DNA of 64,000 nt from Megalopta genalis. Lineage: Eukaryota > Arthropoda > Insecta > Hymenoptera > Halictidae. The stretch is taken from the NCBI RefSeq assembly GCF_051020955.1, contig NC_135015.1, forward strand, positions 9,311,616 to 9,375,615, read 5' to 3'. Made by a program: the position numbers and the translations under genes. Positions within the stretch are counted from its first letter, which is position 1, and every line of letters starts with the position of its first letter. Shown in pieces: positions 1 to 10,200 of this stretch. The notes below the pieces were generated by a model that did not search any database, had not been told where the DNA came from, and was given only the letters and a program-made list of their open reading frames with translations.

Positions 1-935
1 TTCTGATGAAACGAAGTAAGAGTCTAACAACTTTTAAATTTTTGCTTTCCGGGTGAAAAAATTTGAAACGCGTCGAAACTTTGAACTTAGGATAATGAAT
101 TTCTGAGGGCTCCTCGTTGATTGACAGATCCAACGAGAGCAATTGGAACCAGACGACGCGCAGAACTTTTTCCCCGCGCTATAATTGGTTCAGTTTTAAT
201 TGCGACTCCATCATCGTGTATCGAATATACCGCTAACGTTTTGGGCATGTTGAACGTGTTATGGATCGTCCAGTTTGAAACGCAAATACATCTAACCTCT
301 TTAGCTAGGTGGAACCGTGCCAACTAGGGCGGGGTTAATTTTTAATTCACCCGGTACGCCGGTCCGACTCGCGGACAATCCCGTCGAGAAATCACGAGGT
401 ACGTCCATATCGGCCGTCATTATTTTTACGTGATTATTTTATCGTACCAATTCGACCAATTATCCGCAATTTTCATTTGAATCGCTTCGGTCGTCTCATG
501 GGGGAAATGACGCTACGTGACAGCCGCGATTCCAAGAAATCGCACTCGTTTTATTGCGTCTATTATGCTCCACTAGTGAACATTAATGTTTCTGGCCTGC
601 TTTTACACGGTGTAAAAATAATTTCAGGTGATGCTTTAACCATTTTCGCTTTACAAAATTAATCAATGATTCGGAAAAACAAATCATTACACACACAGTA
701 AGCGTTTATTATTTTTATTTATACTTTTCTTATGGTTCTTTGAAGTGGTATACATTCGGTCACTTTTAGTACGTTAACGTTTGTATCACGCTGGTCAGGC
801 CATTTGTTTACGGGTTACCTTGAAATTACAACAATTATTTCATCCACAATGTTTCCATCGACACGATTTCAGCGACACCGCATTTCACCGACATTGTTTA
901 TATACCGACGCGTTGAAATCACTGACAAATTGTTA
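1..935. other. no gene recognised; window start
   Basis: Moderately AT-rich sequence with short open frames only (up to about 120 codons, none with a recognisable domain or splice context). Nothing functional is supported here. Confidence 0.5.
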
Positions 936-1117
936 CAGTAAATTCTCTCTAATTGACGCTCAGCTTGGAAATAAAAATGGACAATTTGGGAAGGGGAGAT
1001 ACGATTGTTCGAGCCTTGCAGCTCGTTTTTGTAGTTACCGATTATCAATAACTATAAAAACGAGCCGCAAGGCTCAGATAATCATATCTCCTTTTCCCAA
1101 ATCCCGGATTGAGCTTC
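936..1117. mobile_element. fold-back MITE, family A
   Basis: The left end carries CAGTAAATTCTCTCTAATT preceded by TA. It is followed by a long imperfect inverted repeat: the arm at about 961-1036 (including GGGAAGGGGAGATACGATT and CTCGTTTTTGTAGTT) is mirrored at about 1048-1117, around a short loop with ACCGATTATC. Related copies occur at 5.0, 56.9, 57.2 and 60.9/61.5 kb, and full ends are seen at 56,596 and 57,341. The right terminus here is lost. No coding capacity. The TA next to the end suggests mobilisation by a Tc1/mariner-type transposase (inference). Confidence 0.7.
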
Positions 1118-1537
1118 AATTATTATTATCGATATTTCGGGTATAAGAAATGTAGAAATAGAGACAATCTGATCTACTAAGTGTGCGAAAAAATCGACAA
1201 ATTCTGCTTTGAAACAGCAAGTGTTATATAAACGACGAAAAAATAAATCTTCTGAACCAAAAAATATTGACGAACTTAATTTATCCGCCGAAATGTTGAA
1301 TACTTGGAATGTGAAACCTTTCGTAAGTGTTATTACTAAAAAAAATTTAAATCGTTTACTCCAGTAAACATTGCATTTTCAAAAGTGTCCGAATATTAAC
1401 AGAAGTCACTGTATATCGCATTTCTTGAAACATTTCAATTATATGTTAATGTCTTAAGTGCGAAAATAAGTACGAATTTTTTCATAAGCGAAATGTAAAA
1501 ACAATACAAAATATTTGTGCCCTCAAAAAGATGAAAA

Positions 1538-1669
1538 CTTAATTACTGTGTGCTAGTTACTGAGCCGTTTCTAGTTACTGTGTGTCAATTTCTGCACACT
1601 GATCTAATTACTGTATGTTAATTTCTTTACATTAATCTAATTGCTGTGCCTCAATTATTGTGATTAGTT
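1538..1669. repeat. minisatellite, 4 x 33 bp
   Basis: Four consecutive 33 bp units start at 1538, 1571, 1604 and 1637. Each begins CTWATTACTG or a close variant (CTTAATTACTG, CTAGTTACTG, CTAATTACTG, CTAATTGCTG). The units are diverged from one another, so the array is old. Confidence 0.75.
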
Positions 1670-2388
1670 CTAGGTAAATAATTCTACAATAAAAATTATT
1701 TAGCATAACTGATTATATATGTTTCACTATATACGATATTATTCAAAAAAGGAAAGATAATCATATATAGCATATGGTTTGTCATGAGAGGGTTCAGTAA
1801 TCAACACACACATAAAAAAAGTCATGGAAGCTTAATCTAGTAACAGTTTACAGTAATAGAAATAAGACGTAAATTTGTTTCATTTATTGAATTAATTTCG
1901 ATAAAAAAATATTTCTAGAAAGTCGATTATATCATAGTTCTTCAGTACTTCTGTCGAGTTTTATAAAAAGAATAATATATCTTTTCTTGTTTTGTAAAGC
2001 ATCAATTTTGTATCTTTTTTTGTCTTAATTTGAAACATGTTTCTTAAGTATTATAATAAGATCAAGGCAAAAACACATGAAACCATTACCAAAAATTTGA
2101 AAAATTGGTTTCCGCATTTTATAGATAGATTACATTCGATTACGAAAATTACAGATTAAATTTTATTTAAAAAATTCAGTATCTTTAATTTAATAATGAT
2201 ACTTTTAAATGTAAGTAAAATTATTATGAAGGCACATTAACTAGTGGGAGAACGATAATTGACACGCTTACCCTGATCAAAACCAGAGGACAGTTCCAAT
2301 TTGTAAATAGCTGCCAAAATGTCGTTCACCGTACACCCTAGGTGCCACAATTCCGACTAAAAATATTATATAGCATCATAATTCCTAC
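1670..2388. other. AT-rich noncoding, probably intron 3' of the Ig exon
   Basis: AT-rich and without a recognised gene. On the minus strand it begins immediately after the donor of the Ig exon, so it is probably intron. An 85 bp open stretch at 2272-2356 (minus) has an AG before it and GTAAGC after it, but it lies only 32 bp from the Ig exon and its open frame does not continue that exon's phase. Confidence 0.5.
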
Positions 2389-2676
2389 CTTGCACCAGAA
2401 GCTTGATGATTTCCGTTGGGTGACGATTGTTGACGAAACAGCCATAATCCCCGGTATCTTCCCCGCTGACAGGATGAAAGTGCAGCGCGTAATTGCTGGT
2501 CAATGAGACCTTGCTCTGTTGGTTCCACGCGGTAGTGGCGGTGTTGCTGTACTCGAGAATCTTCTTGTCGTTCGCCCGCCATTCGAGCATCGCTATCATC
2601 GAGTTCTCCGTCATTCCGGGACAGTTCAACGTGACGTTCTTGCCGGCCTCGACCACCATCTCCCTCACCGTGGAAT
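2389..2676 (-). CDS. internal exon encoding one immunoglobulin-like domain (partial gene)
   Basis: The exon encodes about 96 residues of an Ig-fold domain. Seen on the minus strand: a B-strand cysteine in NVTLNCPG, a C-strand tryptophan in AMLEWRAND and the F-strand signature DTGDYGCFV (D-x-G-x-Y-x-C), followed by a G strand ending KLLVQ. NVT is a potential N-glycosylation site. The boundaries rest on splice signals: the acceptor TTTCCAG lies just before base 2676 and the donor GTAGGA just after base 2389. The exon is exactly 288 bp in phase 1-1, the usual arrangement for shuffled extracellular Ig modules. In this family such domains belong to cell-surface or secreted adhesion and recognition proteins, where the two cysteines form the intradomain disulphide. 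I do not recognise the specific gene. No signal peptide, membrane segment or neighbouring exon could be linked, so the rest of the gene lies behind long introns or outside the window. Confidence 0.85.
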
Positions 2677-4793
2677 CTGGAAACATAGTCCGGGTGAGAA
2701 CCGCCGTTTTCCCGTCGTTCCATTCGTCACGTGACGACCGTTATCGCGGAAATAAAAAACGGACCGGGCTCTCAACGTGGACACGGGGATCCGCACGATC
2801 TGCCTGCGTCAGGACCATTCCGCTGGGGGGCTAGATAAAACGAGCTCGACGGTTTTCCGGTCGGTTCAACGATCCTCTTACGACCACCGTGTTACACCGT
2901 GTCGCCCCGGCTTCGCGGGATTCGCGGAATCGGCAGGATTATTGATTAACGCGGATCCTCGTAGCTCGTTGCGCGCACGTGATCGCGCGAAATACGATAC
3001 GGCAATTTCCGCGATCGTCACGGCGCGTCGTGATGTCCGCTAGAGATTTTCTAGATTCCGATTCACAATTCGTCGGACGTTTTGTTGGAGGCACCGACTA
3101 ACGGGGGACACTCGAAAGTGATTAGATGCAATGGGACGGATCAAACGACGATGACGCCAGTTTCTTGAGCTGGAGGGGTTTCAAGTGCTCCTGCCACTCG
3201 GAGTCTCGCATTACGGGGTAATTTTGAATGAAACTCTCGGGGGAAGGGTGCAACGAGGAGGTCGTTGAACTAACTGCATTGTCAAGGATGACTTTCTGGA
3301 ACGACTCAGCCGGCTTGAGGTAAGCACGATGAATTGTGAACCCGATTTTGCGCTGGTTAACGCGGACGGAGATAATAGTTAACGAATGCTTCGAATTTTT
3401 GGTCACGCGAATTGAGATAGATCGAATCGAACGGAGACACCGGTGATAATTTTGCAACAGTCTTCTAACGTGAAATTTGCAATTTTAAGATATTTTTGTC
3501 TGTGAGAACATTATCAAAACCATTTCATACCTCCGACTGTAGTTTCAACAGTTCCATATAAGAATGAATTGCGTAACGATATACATAAATATGTTCTCGC
3601 ATTAACCCCCCGAACCGGAAATTTCATTTGTTTCTTGTACGAAGTCAGTCGACAATTTATTTATTATGATTGTCTCATATTTAAAATTGCATGAAACAGA
3701 ATCATTTCGGCCATTTTCAAATTGTGAAGGTATATTAATGAAACGTTAATATTATTCTGTTTAATTAATGAAACGTTAATATTATTATTATGTTATAATT
3801 AATAATGCACGCGAAAAAGCAGTTACAAGCTACTAAAATTGTGCAAATATACATATATTGCAAATCGATGCAACATTATCAACAATTTAAACATAAATAG
3901 GAATTCTTCTCTTTAATTCTCCTTTACGAAGATCTTGTGTAAATAAATAAAATTTGTACAGCAGTGTTAACAGTTTCCCAGTCGAATTAAGCCGATGAAT
4001 TGGGGCTTCTTGTTTCCACGTTCCTGACGTCACGGATAGTTTCTTGCCGACCTTAGCACCTCGTTCCAGGTAAGCACACTCCTATGCATGAATTCACTTC
4101 TATTAACTGTTGCAACAACGACGACGCGACGGTCGATTATTTCTGTCCGTGGTTTCTCGGGTTCAGGGCTTGACATCATCGATAAGAAACCTATAATTAC
4201 AGAAACTGGTGCGGCGGTTCTGATATTTCGCGAGTTGCTGAACACAGTTCTCACTAATCTGTAGGCAATACGATATTTTATCCAGCGGAACCACGCGCGA
4301 TGTAATACGCATTGTTGTGTAAAACGACGTCCGCCTACGAACCGGGTAATGAAATTCTAACATCGCTGTCAGTGCATCGAACCATCGATGATTGATTCTT
4401 GTACAAGAGTTTCCAGGAAGCTTTCCTATTCGAGTTTAAATGAATTTGTCCTGCTACTACAGACAATAATGATCATATTTTATATGTCTAAAAAGCGTCG
4501 AAGAATTCCCTTTTCTCATTTAAGAAGCGTAAGTATTAAGAAGACTGCAAACTGTATTCGTTCGTAGGCGAACTATCTTGCACACACACAGTAAAAAGGT
4601 AAAAAGCTACAACTTATTGAAACCATAAATTAGGGAAATAAAATCCTATTTGGTTTCTTGATCTCGATACAAATAATCTTTATTTTACATAATCATCAAC
4701 GGTGTACTTCTAATGAAGCGACCAATGATACGCTTTTAATCGCGCAGAGCATAATTTCATTGACAAAATACTAATTTTGTATCCGTGTAAGAA
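2677..4793. other. noncoding, probably intron 5' of the Ig exon
   Basis: On the minus strand this is upstream of the Ig exon. It has short open frames (for example 3122-3457 minus) without recognisable domains, and donor-like GGTAAGC strings at about 3329 and 4069 on the plus strand whose upstream frames I could not support. A short direct repeat of GAAACGTTAATATTATT lies near 3738-3786. Confidence 0.45.
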
Positions 4794-4966
4794 AAAGTGC
4801 TGTAAATATTATTTTTTCCGTTCGATGTATACTCATTTATACGACACTGTTAAATAATACATTTTGTTGCTTACGAAAATAAAATATAAAAAAATTTACA
4901 AAAGAACATTATTAGACCATAGATATATGTCTAAAATTCTGTGGACATTTGTTGACCCTCCATTAA
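4794..4966. repeat. dispersed repeat B, copy 1
   Basis: Collinear with 30,743-30,905. Shared blocks in order are GTGCTRTAAATATTATTTTT, a TATACTCATTTATAC-type block, AATACATTTTG, and TAAAATTCYRTGGACATTT at the end. Copies are diverged and both end near the GGACATT block. No coding potential or terminal repeats are visible, so its class is unknown. Confidence 0.55.
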
Positions 4967-5029
4967 GCATATTAGGTCTGTACATCTGTACATCAACCGA
5001 GTGCACTGAATTTTCTCCAACTGTCCCTC

Positions 5030-5136
5030 AGTTTGTAAACAGAAATGAACAATTTGGGAAGAGGAGATACGATTATTCGAGTCTCGCGGGTCGTTTTTAT
5101 AGCTGTCAATTGACAACAATTAAACGAGCCACATTT
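5030..5136 (+). mobile_element. fold-back MITE family A, half copy
   Basis: Contains the left-arm sequence GAACAATTTGGGAAGAGGAG, then CGTTTTTATAGCTG and the loop TCAATTGACAACAATT, and starts the second arm (AAACGAGCCAC) before breaking off in a run of T. One arm and the loop of the family seen complete at 936-1117. Confidence 0.6.
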
Positions 5137-5406
5137 TTTTGAAGAACGATTCGTCCCAGAGTGTCGGTGGGCTCAATTGAATCGTCCGACAGCGCAGCGG
5201 TTCCCCATGCAGAAAAAAAAGTGGTAACGGCGGTAACGAAGGAGAATCGCATTCACCAAGCGATGCGATTGGCTCGATCGCAGAGATTCGCGTTCTTCGA
5301 AACGAAAGGTCGTTATGGCGTGATTCACGAAGTGATTCTATCTACAATGAACATTCAATACACGCGTACGTATTCATACGTGCATAAAGCGCAAGTTCGC
5401 CAAATC

Positions 5407-5441
<35 letters not shown>
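5407..5441. repeat. (CT)n microsatellite
   Basis: About 35 bp of CT dinucleotide with one TTT interruption. Confidence 0.9.
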
Positions 5442-8400
5442 AGTCAGCTTTCGGTCTGGTCCACTTGTCCCCCTGCCACTCGACCACCATGCATCCGCCC
5501 AATTCTCTTTCCCAACGATGCGGACTGATTTTCGTTAGCGTGCGGCGTCGATCAGTGACCATCCACGCTTCTACGGTCTCGAACTTTGATCATCCTGCAT
5601 TTTGCATCGATTCCGTAGTTCGGGCCACAAGTTACGATGGAAATTTCACCAGGACCTTACCATAATTTCATCGCTTGCATTATAACTTTGGCAAACCCAT
5701 CAGCTTCCTAGTTCTGCTGATCATAAAACGAGCGGTATGTACGGCCATTCAGCTTGTTTCGAAAAACGACATCGGCGCTGCTTATTGAATAGGGAACGTT
5801 TCGGCACAACGAACCTGTAAGGTTCTGCCGAGAGAGACTGATGTGGCGGGAATCATCGATTTTCAAAGTGTCGCGTAGCATCAAACTAGTTTTGAACTTC
5901 GAGGATGGAGTGGCGCTGAAACTGCCAGTTTTTACCAACCTATGTCGGCTTTGCCTAAAGGTTCGCCATGTCGGTGTCTTCTTAGATCATTTTTCCATTA
6001 CGGAAGGTTGAGTTACATGCTGTTTATGCACGCTAATCGATTTCTTGGGAGGCTTGCTGACTTTAGTAAAACCTGCTCGCTGCAACAACGGTTCTAAGGT
6101 TTATTCTTTTTATTATCTCCTTGTTACTGCTTACCGTTTATTATTGCAATTCTCTTTGCAAATTGGTTCGTATCAGGTCGATCGAAAAGTTCGCGCAGTT
6201 CTTAACAAATAAATAGGAAAGCTATTTTTTTATGTACAGAAATGCCTTTACTTAATTACGTATCGTCCGTTCTTACAAATGACCTTTTTCCATTTTACTG
6301 ACTTTATGTATTTCTGTGGCGTTTTTGCCTTTTACGAAATAAATTAATACAATCTGTCGAAAATGTTCCTTCTCGTTTTCCATCTTTCAATTAACGCCAA
6401 ACTTGCCAACTGAACCGGATGACCAATTGGTGATAATTTCAGGTAAAAACGTCACCTGTCAAACTGCTGTCCGCCTTGGACAAACAAACCGAAACCAGTT
6501 GCATTTTGGAACGCCGAACTTCAAGAACGCACGAAACTCTCTGGTCAACCTATCGCGAGAACTTTGTAGAAATGTTTTGTGAACAGTGCTCGCAAACAGG
6601 TTCTTTCCTAGCAAGAATGAACAGCAGGCCACAAGTTGAATCGGATGTATCATGACATCCCCCTAATCCGGAAACAATTTCGAGGACGCAAAAGAGGACA
6701 ACGCGAAGCATCTTATTTCATAAGACACGCTTTAGCCGCAAAGCCGCGGCAGTTTGAACGGACGAGACAGGCATAAACAAGGAACAGCTTTTGCCGAAGG
6801 ATCGCGTCGTCAAAAGTGGGTGGAGGAAAGTTTCTGTCAGGCTGACGTTCATCTAGTTCACGGTCCACGGAAGGCCATTTCGCGCGCAAGTTAACATAAT
6901 GTAAAAAGTTTCGTAGCGGCAGTTGATAGCGTGAGAGCTAGCTAGCAGCTTGACACTCGGCTACGCGCGAGAAAACGTACTCGCGGTCCCCGATTATTCG
7001 ACGAGGGCAACGGCAATCTGCACACGGTACACCGTCGCGGCAAAGAAACGCCGACGCTTTATGAACTACCCTGTAACCGAGCCGAACGTTAACACCGCTC
7101 GTTACTCTTTGAACTTGCACGGAAGTGCGCCGTAAAACGTTCGCACGCCCGTTTTCGCGCCACTGACGCTGCGTTATTAGGCTGCATCCTCTCGTCCCGG
7201 CTACCGAAGAATCTCGGCTTCACGAGCTCGTCATTTTCAGAGCGTCTATTTTTTTTCAAACATCGACCCGATCCATGTCTGCCGTACCTCGCGTTTACTG
7301 GGAAACGTATCTTTAGACTGGGTCAGTTCTATTACGGAATATTGGGTTGTAACGTAAATCCTTACCGCGTTTCCACTTTAAGAAAACCGAATGTTCAAAG
7401 ACAGATGCAGCGATTCTTGATATTAGATTATTTGGAAACAAATTATGATCCTCCTTTAATCCGGTATTCCCGTATTTCTGTGTTCCGGATTTGTTTCATT
7501 GGATGTGATAAGATAAGACGTAAAATTGGATAAAATCTAAATTACAATTCCTGGCATACTTTAGATCGCACCGTTTTGTCAATTATTCGTGGCTTGGATA
7601 TTTTGGTGTTTATTAAATGTACTCTTACCATTTCAGTTTGAAATTGCCTAGAAAAACTTTGTTCAGAATAATATTCTTTCGATAAATAGAAGATGAAAAT
7701 AGATTATGTGTAATCGTCGTTTATTGTTTTCGTTTATATTTAGATATTTTGCGGTATATTAATTTTGTTAATTTCGGTGCAATTTGAAATTGCTGTAGAA
7801 TATAATCGTTCTTAACACTGATAGAAAATCTTGGATATTAATGCCTCGTAATTCTGCAATACTGATTACCGGTGAGTTAAATAAATAATTTTGATTCGGG
7901 AAATTAACTTCATTTAAACTGCTCGACTGTTCTAAATGCCTTAAGAGAGTACTTATGGAGTGTTATCGAATAATTAAGTTTTCATGCTTTAAATATCTTG
8001 CAAGTCTTGAAATTGTAATTGAGGTCTCAATTAGCAGTACTGAAAAGCAAACAAGATTTTCAGAGCAATTAAATAATGAATGTAAAGATAAATGCATCTC
8101 GTAACTGTCACCTTAAAATATATTGAATTTCTTAATTTCACTGAATAAATTAACATGAAATTCTTTACTTTTTGATAACTGGCAGATAGTGTGACACTTG
8201 TTTTATTAGAATCACAGTGTTGGTAGCCTTATCCATTTTTGCCCGACCACTTTAATAAAACCTCTGAAAATTTCCATCGATCGTTTGGCCGGGTATCTTC
8301 ACCGAATAATTACATTGCGTCCGCGGAGTCAAACGATAGTTCGTATAATCTCGAGGGCGGGAGAATAGGGGCGTTATGCAAATGCGGCCCGAAGAAGAAG

Positions 8401-9627
8401 CGTCAGACCTTTAACAAGGTCGTGGTTTAATTGAATAGGGGGAGCCGGTATTTTTAAGCCGCGGGATCGCGTCGGATTGAAATTTAACCTCGGCGGAAAC
8501 TGGAAACAGTTGGGCTTGCGGGGTGTTCGCGAAAAACGAGCGCGAGTGGTCGGCGTAATTAAACGCAATTAAACCTGTCATTCCGAAGATACCGCGTGCT
8601 CGACGTAACTCCTCGTTTATGGGGCCGCGAGCATCATAGAGTCACGCGTGCGTCGCAGTATTTTTCATAAAACGAAGGAAAGAGGGATCACCCGGTTCCG
8701 CGGGGAGCCAACGAACTCTCTTCGCGCCGAAGTTTTGAGGCATTAGTTGCCGTTGCAACGTGGCGCGTCGTCGTCGGGTCACGGTGTTTACATCGACTTT
8801 TCCGGTGATGCAAATAAATGAAAAGAGAAGCGACGAGCGCGACACAAGAGCCTCGGGGAGGACTGCTCTCAGCCGGGCGAGCAGAAAACAGGGGAAAAAG
8901 GAACGAAAGAAACGGGAGAAAAGTGGCGACGGTTTTCCTTTTCTTTTGTCGTTACGACTAATCCGGTTTCGCTGTAATTGCATCTACAAGCTTGATTCTA
9001 TAACGCTTCTCGTATCGAAGCTCGCGACTATTATACGCTCGATTTCACGGGGAAATTTCGCGATCCAGCAACATCGTCGGAACTTCGCCGCTCGCCCGGC
9101 TTTTTATTTTATTCCGCTCGGGGACGGTGGTTCGTGGAGAGACCGAGCGAACGCAAAGGAGCTGCTCGAAAACGAACTCCGCACAATTACCGATCGTCCT
9201 TCCGGGTCACTCTCGACCGAGACGAGGCCCTCGGCTCATCGAGAAATTGAATTTCGCCCGCTTTACCGCGGCGTTCGGTCGACCGGTTTCGCGGCCGTAA
9301 ATTAATTTACGCAAATCTTCTGCGGGCATGAATTTTTCCAGCACTAATTTCCCCAGAAGCTAGCACGCTCCGCGGGATACGGTTGCGCGGGGGCCGCGGC
9401 AAGGCCGTTACCACGGTAATTACCTTCCTACCTTCGTTCTGCCTAGCCTTTTTGTCCCATAACCAAGTAACTATCTTAATTGCTTTCGCTTTTCCAGCTC
9501 TGGATACGCCGTCGACTATCCACGCCCCTCGCCACGCCTCGCTTTTAGATTTACTCCTATTTCTTTCAGCCCCAACCCGCCCAAACTTACCGATCCGAAC
9601 GTCTGTTTTTTCCACGATCGTTGGATT
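5442..9627. other. no gene recognised
   Basis: Mixed-composition DNA. The 6,170-6,230 stretch (CAGGTCGATCGAAAAGTTCG) resembles a mariner terminal repeat but has no detectable partner. From 8.3 to 9.6 kb the sequence is GC-richer with several open frames of 100-180 codons on both strands; these are biased to Arg, Ser and Pro and show no domain, so they are judged chance frames of CpG-rich DNA. Confidence 0.5.
8376..8383 (+). promoter_or_regulatory. POU octamer match (ATGCAAAT)
   Basis: A perfect octamer in a GC-richer block (8.28-8.60 kb) that also has two AATTAAAC motifs near 8,558 and 8,567. The octamer is the consensus for POU-domain factors, but an 8 bp match is weak evidence on its own. 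Function is speculative. Confidence 0.15.
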
Positions 9628-10200
9628 GACTTTCAACGAATGTGCTTCGATTTCCTATTGGTATTCATCTGTCGTAGGCAGAGTCTACATAAAATACTAG
9701 TAATTTGATTGCAGGAAACGTAGACATGTTGACGAAATTACTGATTGGTGTGAAGAAGTGGCGAACGTTCTGCCACCACGAGTATGCTTAACTTTCAACG
9801 AAACTGTTCCGATCTCCTGTACATATTGATCCGCCGTGTGCAAAGTGTACTCAGAATACAGGTAACTTGGTACCAAAAACTGGCACGTCGAAATTGTCTA
9901 TTACAATTAGATGTGCGGACAGAATGAATAATCGGCGCAAGAGTGTACAGCACGAGCATGTTCAACTCTCAACGAATGATCTCTTATCAATATTTACCTC
10001 AAATTGTACTCCGAAAAACGGATAATAAGGTAGCAAAAACGAGACACGCGTTAAAATTGTCAATTACAATTAATTACATAGAAGGTGCGAATGGTTTGCG
10101 CAAGATTGTTCGACACGAGCATGTTTAACTTTCAAGAAATGTGCTTGGATCTCCTATCCTATACCTGTCGTAGACAGATTGTACTCAAAATGCAGGTAAT
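9628..10200. repeat. diverged tandem array, spacing about 162-174 bp
   Basis: Four related units share the opening ACTTTCAACGAA (at about 9630, 9792, 9966 and 10129; spacings 162, 174 and 163), then a GATCTCCTAT-like block, CTGTCGTAGACAGATTGTACTC and AATGCAGGTAAT. Units 2 and 3 also share AAAATTGTCWATTACAATTA. The lengths suit a satellite-like monomer, but identity between units is modest. Confidence 0.65.

Noticed and set aside
3318..3334. GAGGTAAGCA donor-like string (a similar one at about 4068)
   Set aside because: Splice donor matches of this length occur often by chance. No upstream acceptor with a domain-bearing open frame could be paired with either.
6170..6230. CAGGTCGATCGAAAAGTTCG resembling a mariner terminus
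   Set aside because: No inverted partner, no transposase remnant nearby and no TA-bounded unit could be defined.
8760..9305. 181-codon plus-strand frame
   Set aside because: Arg/Ser-rich translation of CpG-rich DNA with an opposing open frame; no domain or splice evidence.
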